A DNA stretch of 64,000 nt from Rhynchonema sp. JSB1_4 (lineage: Eukaryota; Nematoda; Chromadorea; Monhysterida; Xyalidae), in NCBI GenBank assembly GCA_030248065.1, contig JASAMV010001052.1, forward strand, positions 1 to 64,000. The letters run 5' to 3'. The position numbers and the translations under genes are program-made. The notes below the pieces were generated by a model, which was not told the DNA's origin, did not search any database, and worked only from the letters and a program-made list of their open reading frames with translations. Positions 46,401 to 57,638 of the stretch are shown one piece after another. Positions within the stretch are counted from its first letter, which is position 1, and every line of letters begins with the position of its first letter.

Positions 46401-49368
46401 AATGCGCAGGTATAAATTGGGCTGGTCCGCGGCACACTTTGTTCCCGGATGTTCTTCTTAAAGTGCATCTCCTGGTCGCATGCTGCAGATTGAGTTCTTG
46501 GTGCGCGAGAGTTTAATAACGCCCTGAACAATATTCAAATGCGTGCAAAGTTTGAAGGCGGTTTGAAATGCGAAAGGCCCCCTTTAAGCCGATATCAATA
46601 AAAACAACTGAAACGAAATATTTGTGCACGCAGGAGTCGATCTACCAGGCCGACATGGCGATGACACAGAACACACTCGATGATCTGGCCAATCACACGG
46701 CTGGGTCGCAGAAAAAGATATTCTTCGATTCGCTGCACTTCTCGCCACTCAAGGTCAGCTGCTCTCAACGATCACCTTGTTGGTGCAGGCCCTCTTGACT
46801 ACGAAGTAGTATGCACAACTAGCTCTTCAGATCCATCTGAGCTTCTCACAAGGCGGTGCATCAGGCGATCAACAACAGAGCGCTGGCGGGATTCACTCCG
46901 AGTTCCTCAATCTGTTGCTCAAAAGTGTCGGTGTGACCGTGACCGAGTTCAGCGACGTCGTGCTCAAGTGGGTACATAAGTGAATGTTGAGTGTTGGGCT
47001 GCTGCTGTCTGTTTGTATCTTTGTCGTTGCTGGTCATGTTGTCATGCCCATATTTGCCCCTCTTGGGCGAATAATCCACTGAGTTAGTCAATGTTGCAAT
47101 TGTTCAATTGCACCCGTATCCGTTCAGATTGGCGTACTTCGAGCGTCAACACGTGTTCAAGTCACAGACGCAGCTGACGAGCGAGATGACCGACCACTAC
47201 AGCAAACAAGCCATCAAGCAATTCTACGTGTTGGTGCTCGGACTGGATGTGATCGGCAATCCATTCGGACTCGTCAGAGATCTCACGTCCGGCGTTGAGG
47301 ACTTGTTCTACGAACCGTTCCAGGTTGGCACCCCACTGCACTATCGTAACCCAACCATACCGTAACCCTACCATAACCCAGGGCGCAGTGCAAGGCCCGG
47401 GCGAGTTCGCTGAGGGGCTGGCATTGGGCGTGCGTTCGTTGTTCGGTCACACGGTCGGAGGGGCCGCCGGTGCTGTCTCGCGTATCACAGGTACATCAGC
47501 TGTTGTTGAACGCCTGATTTAGCAAGCACGCAGCAGTCTTGATTATTCAGGGACATTGGGCAAGGGAGTCGCTGCATTGACAATGGACGATGAGTACCAG
47601 CGCCGGAGACAGGAGGCGCTTAACCGTAAACCAGCCACGGTCGGCGAGGGACTGGCCCGCGGTGGGAAGGGGTTGGCGATGGTTCGTCACGGGATTGGGG
47701 CGTTATCGTGCTTTTCACGTTTTCCCCTGCCACACTTGCATGGTTACCATTGCCAATCAGGGTGTGTACGACGGTCTAACGGGTGTGTTCGTCAAGCCTT
47801 GGCAAGGTGCCAAACAAGAAGGTGCTGCTGGATTCGTCAAAGGCATCGGTGTCGGCCTGATCGGTGTTGTGGCCAGACCGGTATCGGGTGTCGTCGACTT
47901 TGCGTCCAGCTCATTGGGCGCTGTCAGAACGTTAGTGCTGCTTTGGTTGGGCCTACCTGCTGTGTATGCTGGGTTCGTCATGGGTGGACGTGATTACTAG
48001 GATGAGCTCTACACCAACAATTTGGGGGACATTTTATGCGTTCTGGCTGTGTGTTTGCAGTGTTGCCGACATCTCGACACAAGTGCGTCAAATGCGTCCA
48101 GCGCGATTCATCCGACCTGATCGTATCATTCGACCGTACTCACTCATCGACGCCGAAGGAAATCGAATTCTATCGGTCAGTTTGGTGAATCATTTGCTCA
48201 CTTGTACTGTATGTGGCCGTTCAGCCAGTTTGTCTTCCGTGCAATGCAGTCAAGTGTTTGCAGCAAGCAGCCAAGGGCGTCTACGCCGAAACAGACTGGT
48301 ACGTCGCACACGCGCCCGTCACAGCCAACCACGAGTATCTGTTCATCACCGATCAGTGCGTTTTTTATTCTTTTTATTTTAATTTAATTTTAATGAGGTA
48401 ACTTTTTGTGTCACATAAAACCATTGCAACATTTCTCAGGCGTGTGCTGTACATTGAACGCAACAGAGCTTTTGGTTCGTGGGATGTCAGCTGGGCCATT
48501 ACGTTTGCCGAGATGAAACAGGAACCGAGTTTGTGTGAGAAAGGTCGGCGGATATTGTTAACATTACACGTCTAGTTCACAGCAAATAATTGAATACACG
48601 AACTTACAAACCTGCTGGTTTTTCCCAATTCAAGATCAAAACGCTGCTGACGAACCCACGCAAGGTCTGTAGTGCTATAGTTGCTTACGATATGATCTCA
48701 TTGTCTCTAATCTATTCAAATCTATGTCCAGGCTTTCTGTACATTAAAAAGTGCCATATATGCTTACTTCTCGTAAATTTTGTATATTCTCACTTACTGC
48801 CACTTACTAACTGACTGCTGCAGTCCGGTCGTCAAGCGCGGTGGCAGCTAGTTGGTCGTCATACTGGTGCTCATTGGTGTGCGGCTGCTTGTACATACTA
48901 ACGTTTGGCGTCAATCAATGGCACTACATTGACACCGACACACGTCGGCGTCAAAGATCAGCATCGGGTAAGGCAAGGGTGTTGCAGACAGACACGCATT
49001 ATCATTGGTAGACTAGTCGATTGCCGTTGTATTGTGCACTCCACCTCTGGCTGATTGAGGCTGAGCGGTTGTTTTCATTGTCTGCGGTGCTGCCCCCTTG
49101 CCTTGGCCTGCATTTGGTCGTGCTTCGAGTCGCACTTGCATCCCCAATTACAGGCATTCGGCTGGAGTATCGTGAGGCAAAGAGCAAGTTTCTTATGTTC
49201 GGCACCTCGAGAGGCAAACTGGTGCATCTGCAGGACAAATCATATGAAACGGTCAGACAGACTTTTGTTTGTGTTTTCAAGGAAACGCATAAGCTTCCCT
49301 TTCCTTTTCAGTTCGTGATGGAAAAGCTGCGCGTCGCCTACCGCAAAGCCATGTCGATTCCGTTATAG
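22441..49368 (+). CDS. VPS13: VPS13 family bridge-like lipid transfer protein
   Basis: VPS13 proteins are rod-shaped lipid channels at membrane contact sites. Exon 1 (22441-22540) begins [20 protein letters not shown], the conserved chorein N-terminus. Early exons join in phase: 23145-23188, 23306-23428 ([10 protein letters not shown]), 24978-25065, 25899-26083, 26176-26238, 26324-26462, 26528-26664, 27077-27186 and 27251-27422 ([20 protein letters not shown]). About eight residues usual between HLL and the YNAKKEQ exon are missing, so a small exon may be overlooked. Dozens of further exons follow, including 28760-28970 ([12 protein letters not shown]) and the VAB-type repeat region around 38350-43800 ([15 protein letters not shown] near 40170). 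The C-terminal part, about 46630-48540, includes [20 protein letters not shown]; a PH-like segment (YLFITDQ) follows. The last exon is 49312-49368, ending MSIPL. Not every exon was fixed. It fits the VPS13A/C type by general layout. Introns carry many transposon copies. Confidence 0.95.
22603..23113. mobile_element. Probable degenerate hAT-type insertion in VPS13 intron 1
   Basis: The left end (about CTGCGTTGGAG) and right end (CTCCAACACTG) are mirrored. TTAACCAC occurs at the left border and again a few bases beyond the right end, an imperfect target duplication. The interior has GGGGGATACCCACTGTACC-like repeats. Part of it (about 22838-22965, with AAACCTAGGCGT) recurs near 25658-25780. Confidence 0.4.
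23579..23987. mobile_element. Non-autonomous hAT-type element, family II copy 2
   Basis: A 409-bp element, same ends as the copy at 21231 (CAGTGGTGTCGTTGGG) but in reverse. A perfect 8-bp duplication, TACCCCGG, lies at 23571-23578 and 23988-23995. It lies in a VPS13 intron. Confidence 0.92.
24099..24545. mobile_element. Non-autonomous hAT-type element, family III
   Basis: A 447-bp element with ends TAGGGTTAGAG / CTCTAGCCCTA and a perfect 8-bp target duplication CGCCTATT at 24091-24098 and 24546-24553. Both subterminal regions carry many copies of GTCGGGTGTCGGG, which could be transposase-binding repeats. It lies in the same VPS13 intron as the family II copy at 23579. Confidence 0.88.
25658..25780. 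repeat. Dispersed repeat fragment related to 22838-22965
   Basis: GGGGCACAAA, GAATACC, GAAACCTAGGCGT and a final CAATGCTCTCGCATCC-like stretch occur in the same order in both places. It is an unclassified relic in a VPS13 intron. Confidence 0.5.
26748..27013. mobile_element. MITE-like repeat, family V copy 2
   Basis: The reverse of the copy at 18293-18574. Its terminal repeats GGTCGCATAATGACC and GGTCGTTGTGCGACC are mirrored. It lies in the VPS13 intron between exons ending 26664 and starting 27077. Confidence 0.75.
30798..31387. mobile_element. Diverged hAT-type element, family II copy 3
   Basis: The right end CCAACGACACCACTG matches family II. The left end is mutated (CCGTGGTGTCGTTGAG), and the 8-bp duplication is no longer clear. 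It is about 170 bases longer than the other copies because of extra sequence around 31085-31260. It lies in a VPS13 intron and looks older than the copies at 21231 and 23579. Confidence 0.8.
35155..35305. repeat. Dispersed repeat, copy 2 of the element at 17110-17315
   Basis: GTGAAACATTCACACGTGGC, AACGTTACACGT, GATTTTCTCTTTTGCATTTT and CGAAATCGGGCTCGTGCTGG follow the order seen at 17158-17310. It lies within the VPS13 gene, apparently intronic. Confidence 0.65.
37569..37725. mobile_element. Short foldback element with TTAGGC-like pair
   Basis: The ends CAATTGGGGCCCGGTCAA / TTGACCGGCCCCCAATTG are mirrored, with further mirrored GACCAGAG / CTCTGGT and GGGTTAGGCTT / AAGCCTAACCC inside. It is 157 bp long and lies in a VPS13 intron. 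Confidence 0.75.
45939..46583. mobile_element. Large foldback element at a TTAA site
   Basis: A 645-bp palindromic element, each arm about 300 bases. Ends are AGGGGGCCTTTCGCATTTCA / TGAAATGCGAAAGGCCCCCT; the inner GAATTTCGCTTTTCTTT mirrors AAAGAAAAGCGAAATTC. TTAA occurs on both flanks (45935-45938 and 46584-46587), as in piggyBac-type insertions, though piggyBac itself usually begins with CCC. It lies in the VPS13 intron before the exon starting near 46633. Confidence 0.85.
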
Positions 49369-50029
49369 CCCTCATTCATTGATGTGAAATACTGGTCTGA
49401 AACTGAATTAATTACTCGCTATTTATATTACAACATCTTTCCCTGTTTTGTGTCCTTTGGTATTCTGCCTGTTCATTGTTGTTAATCTCCGTCTTGTTTT
49501 CTTTACCTTATGACATGGTATATGCCCAGAGTTAAGTAACGTATTGGGTTGTTTTTTTACCACACATCTGTTATGGTTACCTGTCGAGTCCACATGCTCG
49601 AGCCTTCACTTGTTATTACGGTCACTTTCTACTGTTGATACAGTATGATACATTTGCTAGCTTAGGTTCTTGCCTATTGATTGTCAAGATTTCGATCTGC
49701 AACTATGATTATTCTTGCTTTCTGGGACGTGTTTTGTGCTGGAATATGGTAAAAAAAGCCAACCGGTTGCCAAATGCCCGCCTGGGCGCTTAGCTTTACT
49801 TTGCGCGAAAAGACTAATCTTGGCTCAATATGCACTTGTGTGTATTACATACATATATGGCTTGTTGTAACTGGTGTTTACTTTATGGTGTCAAAGGTGT
49901 ATTTTTATGCTTGAAGAGTAAATACGCGATTTTTTGCTGAGTGCTTCTTTTCCGCGTTAAGTAAGGTGGCGTGCAGAACAACATGTACGTACTGGGTGTC
50001 AATGACCCATGTTGAAAATGTATCTAAAC
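49369..50029. other. 3-prime region of VPS13, no gene seen
   Basis: AT-rich sequence after the VPS13 stop at 49366-49368. No further coding sequence is supported and no clear AATAAA signal was pinned down. Confidence 0.4.
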
Positions 50030-50482
50030 CAGTGCTGTGGCTGGGGGGGAGGGGGTCCACCCCCAACGGTACCCTACCCGCCCCGGCCTGGTACACTAAC
50101 CCCTACCCGCCCCGCTTCGGTACCCTACCCCCCTACCCGCCCCGCCCTGGTACCCTACCCGCCCCGATTTTTGCCCTCAAAATGGCCATTTTTCGGTAAA
50201 AAAATGCCCATTTTTCGGTCAAAAATGCCCAAATTTCGACCGAAAACCGTTAAAAGTGCAAAAAATCGCGCGCTACGCGCGATATATGCACTTTCTAGCA
50301 TATAAAAATAGGCGCCCAAAAAACTTGTATTATACCTTACCCGCCCCGAAAAATCTTCCCCCCCTCCCCCCCAAACCGGATTCCCCCCCCCCCCCAAGAT
50401 TCCAGGTACACTACCCCCCTACCCGCCCCGGATTTTTCCACCCATGTACCCTACCCGCCCCGCAAAAGTAGCCACAGCACTG
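50030..50482. mobile_element. Non-autonomous hAT-type element, family IV
   Basis: A 453-bp element with ends CAGTGCTGTGGCT / AGCCACAGCACTG and a perfect 8-bp target duplication ATCTAAAC at 50022-50029 and 50483-50490. The interior repeats GGTACCCTACCCGCCCC. It lies between the convergent VPS13 and AMPK alpha genes. Confidence 0.92.
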
Positions 50483-50904
50483 ATCTAAACGGTGTCCAAA
50501 TTAACTGAAGCTTTGGTACCAGGAGCACAGGACACGGGGCCTAAGCCTGAGATAAAGGAAAGTCAGTTTTCCAAGTGTCTTATGCGGTTTCCTAATAAGC
50601 GCGCCCATCCTTTTCTCTGCGTCAAATTGGTGACAGTCGAATTCAAGTCGCGCACAATCAAAAATACATGGTCAACAAGCTGCACGCTTATTTCATTGAT
50701 TGATGGATAGTCCTAGGAGGATAATAGGATCGGAACTGGAAAAGGGTCGAACACTGGTAAATGACCGCTTTCACACGAACAGGACACAAATAACATCAAT
50801 TTGTACACCCTGATATTCGTTACAGGCTCCTTTGTGCATTGAAATAAGCGTTTCATACCCCGGATAGTGCCGAAGTATTAACGGGCGGGTACACGACGAC
50901 AACT

Positions 50905-53900
50905 TTACCCCCTCATCAACTGTAGTATCAGTTCTGCACAAATGTCCAAGTATCGCATGGTGTGCGATGGGGGAATCATGTCGGCATCACCGTCATCATC
51001 TGTAGTTTCATCCATTGTATAATCTTCGTCCGTATAGCACATGTTTGAATCGTCAACGATCTCCTGATTTGGCGGAACGTCCATGGAGAAAAGCGCTGAT
51101 TGGTCTATGGCCAGATTTGAATCATCTTGGCGCCAATTTGATTCGATGGTTGTGGTGGAACTGCCCTGAGTGACCATCAGTTTACGACTGGGCTGTGAAG
51201 GTAAACTAGTGACTTGCGTCAGCGTAGACGTGGAACGGGTGCCCTTGTCCTGTAATGACACGATACTGCAGGTATAGTCTTTCATTTTATTCTCGGTCCA
51301 AGTAAAGTATACAGCAAATGTTTCATCGCAACAGCAGCCATCAAGTAACACACATGTCTTGAGTTGAGCCACGTTGTCGACTTGTTGGTTATCATCTACG
51401 ACGATGACTGCTGTTTTCAAGGCGTTCAAACATTTTCTGTATACCGCCTCTGGACTGTTATAAAACGGAAAGACTATAATTAATTAACAGCATTGAAATG
51501 TAAAAAAGTATCCATTGAGCAACATTATTATACCTCAAGAATTGTGGCTAGTCGGCCAGTTGAGCCAGCAGGACGGTTCGAGTCCAGATCACTGGGTGCA
51601 CTGTCGTGTCGTTGCGTCCATGCCACTGGTGATGCACTTGGCTGCACATGACAATCAATCACGGTCATTTTAGGAAGCAATTTTCAGGAAAATTTCAAAA
51701 ACGAACACAACACCACCCTTTTTACCTTGATGTAAAACGGCTCCTGTCTGTGTGCACCCATGTTGGCAGCGGTCGGGTATTTGTGCTTCTGCTCGGTCTT
51801 GAACAGCACGTGCCGAAAACCAATCTCCGAAACGTCCTCTGCAGATGAAAAATTGATGATTTAAAATACAATTTCTTCATAAAATTTGAAAAAAAACTGA
51901 TTTGGAATATCCAACCGTACCATCATCCAGTTCGGTATCAGGCGGATCAATGTTTCGAAAATCGATCAAAAACCCGACGTTGTTGCTGATACGGTAGATT
52001 TGTAGACTGACAAGTGGCTGATTACTCTGCAAATTGTTTGAGATGGTTTATAAAGTTTTAGTTTTGGTCCCTGAACATGATAATCAAAAAGTACTGTTGC
52101 ACCTGTAATTCTATTTTCCTTTGTTTGCTAAAAAAAATGCTATCACTTGATGACAGACAGGCAGTACCAGCTTGAAATTGCCAACTTTCAGTTACTGCCA
52201 CTCGCTGATAGAAGCTGTTTTGCACTTTTGCTAGCTTTTGATGAGTTTGTAGATAGGCCAGTGGCAAGCTCCAACACTAAAACCCCCAAACATGCGAGCA
52301 AAAATTTCATAAACGGTCGACCAACATCTTTTTCTCCAAACGCTCCAGCTTCCATCTTCTTGACCAGTATTTGAGTGGGTGAAATCTTGAAGTACAGTAA
52401 CCCACACGGTTTCAGGGTCTGATACAGCGATAGCATGATGTCTTGTGGACGGGACACCGAACGTAGACCTGTATCACATGACTTTTGGGATTCGGTATGA
52501 AATGACAGTTTTCTTACCGAGATGCCACTTTCTTGTTCGCATCGTGATCTGTTTGTCTCTGATCTTCATCGAAGCCAACAAGGCAGTAGGGAATACACCG
52601 TCGTCCAGATCCGCTGCAAATCAGATGTGGATCCGTGACTAGATTTTCATGCCTTGTGGACACAGGGTTTATCTAGGAGATCAACGTGTTACAGATGGGC
52701 ATGATGACAAGAATATGACTCGAGGGCTTTCACATCGCAACCGATTGTCGTTGTTTCCAATAATTCAGTACCGACTGAAGTACCTGATCTGGCAAGTCAA
52801 TGTGTCAAATAAAACACGACGACTAACTTTGTTTCTCCGGCGGTGCCACGCCACCGATCCGTCCAATCTGGAATCTGCCATGTACTTCATCCTCTCCACT
52901 AACATCATCCGTGTTTTTGTGTTTGTTGCTGCAACAACCGGGGAACAGCTCTTCCATCGTCAGCACATCACCTGACAATGCGCGGATGCAATACAGTTTC
53001 AGTTCTACCTAGGAGATGGGCAAAGTGCCAAGGTTATTGTACTTCAATGAAAAAATCAATAAAAACTCACATGAATACACACAACCCCTTCGATTCCTGT
53101 CCGGACACAGGTCACATGTTGACAAGTCCTTGATGCGATGGGCAAACAGACAGCTGTCGGCGCCCCATTTCGGGCACATATCACAGTCGGGACTGCAGAA
53201 TTTCTGCCCTGAAGATTCAGGGTATCTTCAAAATCCGAACATATTTCGGAGAAATTTAAGACGCAGACCAGCGGGCATACACTGCAACAGCGGATTGGTC
53301 GGTTTGAGTTGTTTCGAGAGGTCCGGTTTTTGATATGCTGGTCTTGGCTGTACAGTACCGGCTGTAAATAATCGTTCTCTCTGCTCGGTTTCAGTACATC
53401 AGGTCAACTGTACTAAAAAAATCTTACAAATTTTGAGTCGTCCCTTAACAATTTCGATACCAACTTGTTCGATGGTCATATTTTCTTCCTGAAACAAGCA
53501 CAGTGAACAAAAATCGAACTGAACACGAAGTGAAAAGGTCTTCAACAATCTTGGCTGAACCTGCGCCAGTCGCATGATCATTTCAGGGGTGAAGCCATTC
53601 TTATCTAATTCATGGAATCCGATCGGCTGTGGGTCACCGGGTTGATTGAATAGGGACGGCGGCAGATTGACACAGAACCACGGGTGGTTGCTACAATTGG
53701 ATAGCTGATGTTTCACACAATGCGAAGCATGCACAAATTCCTATTCCTTCACAAAATCACCAAAGCGAGACTAACACGACATTTCTTATGGTGGTTCGAA
53801 ACTGGGGATCGACACAGATCATTTTGTGCAATAAGTCCACGACGCCATCGCTCAGAAATTTGGGCACAAGGAATTGGCCGTCTAATAAAAAGAATGCTTT

Positions 53901-55378
53901 TATAAGTGGTTAAATGCGAATAATAGTTGAAACCTCAGGCAGTCAGCAACCCACGCTGTATCATGTCAAACAACGTGCTGATGTTGTCACTATCGAACGG
54001 CATTTTGCCAGTGAGCATGATGTAGAGAATGATGCCGCATGACCACACGTCCACTTCGGGACCGACGTAATGACTAAATTAGAGTTCGCCTCTTGAGTGT
54101 ACAACTTGACAGTGAACATTCCAAAATAGGCACAACATGAGTTTGCGCGCGCACTTTCCAGATAGCAGCTCCGGAGCAGCGTAATTGGGGCTGCCGCATG
54201 ATGTGCGCAGCAGATCGCCATCGCTTAGGAATTGAGCCAGACCTGTGTGTCGAACGAAAGGACTGTAGAAACGATCAAATAAACTTTGATCAGATTCTGC
54301 CGACCGAAATCCGCGATTTTGATATTGTTCTTGTCATCCAACAACAGGTTATCCGGTTTCAGGTCTCGATGCACAATACCTTGCTGATGGCAGTATCGCA
54401 CTCCGCTGATCAGTTGATGAAAAAAATGACGAGCTTCATGTGAAGGTAGCTGAAAGCTGTTGGATGATCCAGCTGTGAACAGAAAATGTGCAATAATAAC
54501 AAGAATAACGCAAATTCACACACCCTTCCCTGCCTATCAATAAGGTATTGCAACAAATCGCCATTTTTCGCAAATTCGGTGATCAGAAAAATGTCCGTTG
54601 AAGTGCAGATTACTTTGTGGCTGAAATAATTGCAAAACTATCGCTTATTTTGTGTGAGTGAGCCCCAAGTTCTTAACTAGACTATTTTTACTCACAGTCT
54701 GAGCACATGCGGATGTTTGAGCATGCCAAGTGCCTTGATTTCCCTCTTCGTACCCTTGACCGCCGCCAATTTTCGCACATGAAGTCGATTGATAATCTTG
54801 AGGGCAATCTTCTCTTTTGTGTGCACATTGATGCCGGCTGGAATTTTCTCAAAACAACAATTTCCCAAGTGACTTGTTTAATTATCAAGCTGATGTTTCA
54901 CTGACTTTTCACTTTGCCAAACGACCCGGTCCCGATGGTGTCCCCGATCTGAAACTCGCAAATCCGAAGCGGTCCCTCCGGCTCGGGTATGCTTTCGTCC
55001 AGGTACAGGTCCTCTGCGATGATACAAATACGATGTCACCAAACAGATAAATGCACCGTGCTTCAATTACAGTACTAAAAAGTACATCGCCTAATCACAC
55101 CTGTGGCCTCCTTGCCCGTCCCGATTTTCATATCGGACATTTTTGACTGCAGACTACCAGGGTTGCTGCCATAGCCGCTGAAAATGTTTTCGAGGGCATA
55201 CAGACTGTATCAGGTGCTTGATTTCATCAAATGTTGCCTTTTTCAAAAAATATTATTGTTATTCACTAAACAGTTCATACCTCGATGTTCGACGCGATCT
55301 GGTCGTTTTGTATGCTGTTGATGGCATCTTGTTGTTTAGCCACAATCAGTTTTGGCCGTTGATCCACAAAAATATTAT
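50905..55378 (-). CDS. PRKAA: AMP-activated protein kinase catalytic subunit alpha
   Basis: AMPK alpha is the Ser/Thr kinase of the AMPK heterotrimer, the cellular energy sensor. Upstream exons 55378-55281 and about 55146-55101 encode an N-terminal extension; the first exon was not found. Kinase exons: 55013-54906 (glycine loop GTGSFGKVK), 54837-54696 (KIALKII, catalytic Lys), about 54630-54530, 54449-54305 ([13 protein letters not shown] and the start of DFG), about 54242-54155 ([15 protein letters not shown], activation-loop Thr), then about 54075-53940 ([12 protein letters not shown], a signature of AMPK alpha). Exon 53734-53577 holds [14 protein letters not shown] and the autoinhibitory-like [12 protein letters not shown]. 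The regulatory C-terminus includes RKWHLG (about 52640-52513), [16 protein letters not shown] (from 52470), [20 protein letters not shown] (about 52010-51940) and the final [15 protein letters not shown] before the stop at 50905-50907. The linker around 53330-52650 is poorly resolved. The gene is convergent with VPS13. Confidence 0.93.
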
Positions 55379-55493
55379 CTGAAATTAGTTCCAAGACTAT
55401 ACATCGGTTATGTACAGTTTTTTGAAGTGAGCAAGCACGTGCGAAAAGCCAGGTGAAGGGAAACCTTATCTGGGACAGCTATGTACATATACT

Positions 55494-55665
55494 GTATGTA
55501 CAGTACCAGCTGCAATTCGAGGCGATCCTGAAGTGGCGCAGGCTCACCCTGCAGGCGGGCGCCTGCAGGGTGGCCTGCACAGTTAAGAAAAGAAACCAGC
55601 GGAGCCTGCAGCCTGAGCCTGCGCCGCCTCAGGATCGCCTGGAATTGCAGCTGGTACTGTATGTT
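55494..55665. repeat. Foldback repeat upstream of the AMPK exons
   Basis: TACAGTACCAGCTGCAATTC and GGCGATCCTGAAG are mirrored by CTTCAGGATCGCC-like and GAATTGCAGCTGGTACTGTA, with arms of about 60 bases. A second palindrome, CCTGCAGGCGGGCGCCTGCA, lies inside. It sits just 5-prime of the first AMPK alpha exon found. Confidence 0.8.
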
Positions 55666-55689
55666 TGCCAAATGTAGGCTACCTAGGTT

Positions 55690-57638
55690 CACCAACTGTG
55701 TACGTGCCTTATCAAGAAGGAATTTGTATGTCCAATCTTCACCTTACTGCTCAAATATTGATCGTGTTGGCAGCCCTTTTATCAGGTGACTGAAGATAAA
55801 TATAGTTTGTCAACATGCGTTTTGCCGAAAAGCACAACCCAGATACGAAAAAATACACCGCACGCAACAGGTACATATACTGTAAGCTCGCTTTTAGCAT
55901 AGCTTGCACAAAATGACGTCGGGCACGGGTGGGCATTTTGTCCACAACAGAATGTGTTACCAACCAGGTCATGATGACGGAGTCCTGGCCACATGCTGTT
56001 TCTGCATTACTCAATTTTGCATCACCAATGTTAAAATAATTTAGTTCTGTGCTCACAGCCGATGAAGCAACGTGAATTGACGTGTGTGGATTTTGTGCAA
56101 TTGTGGCAGTTTATTTCTCAAAAAACTGGACATCCCACATGAACAAACTAGAATGTGCAACAGAAGTTTACAAAACAGGCAGAAAGGTGAAAAAACGCAA
56201 ACTTACGTGCAGAATCGCAAACATAAAATCGTTTGTGTAAAGATGTGCGAACGCGCGGGATGAAATACAGTATAGCAAAATATTAAACTATACGATGTGC
56301 CTTGTGTGTAGTGTGTGGGTATAATGCAATAACGTTTACCAAGTATTCTACGTTCACAAACGCACAAAACAAACGCAGCCAAACACGTGCGTGGCAGCGA
56401 GAACAGGCAGCAAGGCATTGCATACACTCCATCCCCCAGATGCAGCCCCTGGATAGTATTACAAACCTACAAACACATATATGTAGCTGTTATTGAGCAA
56501 CATTCACGAGATTTCCACACTTGTGCCATTGTGTTTAGCAGCACTCTACCTCTCTGAAAATGGGCAAGTGAAGAACAATGTTACAGAACCAACACTTTTA
56601 TCATGAAAAGCAATCCAAAAGTTCAGCTATGTAGTTAGTACACTCAAACCAAACTCAAATTTGTTATGTCGTTTTCAAACTGAGCTGGGTTTTCCATCAC
56701 AAACTAAAAGTACCTAACACGTGGTTATTTGGGTGCTCGTCGTGACACGCCCATCGTCTCCCGTGATTGCAAAACCGTTTGTGCTACAACGTATACTCTG
56801 ACAATACTTTTGGGAGAAAGTTTTCAAACGTGTTGCCTGATCCGTAAAGCACACGCAAGTGGCGCAGCCAACTGAGTTTCGTAGCATTTCGCAAAACATT
56901 ACGTTAGACTTGTGTGTTGAGCGGCTGGCAGTCACGTGACCGCTGCAGCTAATACGCGCATAATCAGCTTTACGGATCAGACAACGCGTTTGAAAAGTTT
57001 CTCCCAAAAGTATTGTCGGAGTATAACCATGCAACTCACAAATTCTCAGTCGGTGCCAATTTCCGCTTTTCCAGCCACGATGTGGCACGAAGCAGCTGTT
57101 TCGGTGTGAGAATGTTGTTAGAATCTTTCGGGTTTTGTAAGTGGTAATTAGAAATGACGTGATGGCATGAAAACCGAAACGGTTGCAATTGTTCACAGCG
57201 CAGTATCCCCAGTTTCTCACGGCAGGCATTTGAAAATTTACTACAATCGCACAAAATAGGTACCATTTGGGGTGTTGCCACTTTCCATAATCGGCCACAA
57301 ATAAACACACCAATACATAATGTACGTGTGCGTACATACATACAATTGCATAATCCCACAATATTGCAAACAATTTGTAGTTCGCACTGTCACCTATTGT
57401 GTACAAAGGTGATGACCACCCGTACACACAAGGTGGTACTCAAGTGGCGAGCAAAGCGCACGCCCGCGCAAAGCGTCAGTTGTGTCGACAAACTTGCCTG
57501 TAATCGAATGCCATCCATTTTTCGGTTTGGTGTGGCAGTTTCAAATTTCGGAAATCATCGTTTCCGCATTACACACACGCACACTATACAGTCATCACCA
57601 TCGGAATGCGAATCACGTAGCGCAATTACCCAAACACC
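55690..57638. other. Intergenic between divergent AMPK alpha and the helical-repeat gene
   Basis: It holds a MITE at 56794-57023. A minus-strand open frame from 56056 (MSTELNYFNIGDAKL) could contain the missing first AMPK exon, but there is no motif to prove this. It presumably also contains the promoters of both genes; none was recognised. Confidence 0.4.
56794..57023. mobile_element. MITE with 55-60-bp near-perfect inverted ends
   Basis: TACTCTGACAATACTTTTGG, GAGAAAGTTTTCAAACG and GCCTGATCCGTAAAGC at the left are mirrored by GCTTTACGGATCAGAC and CCAAAAGTATTGTCGGAGTA at the right. TA flanks both ends. The unusually good match of the long inverted ends suggests a recent insertion. Confidence 0.85.
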
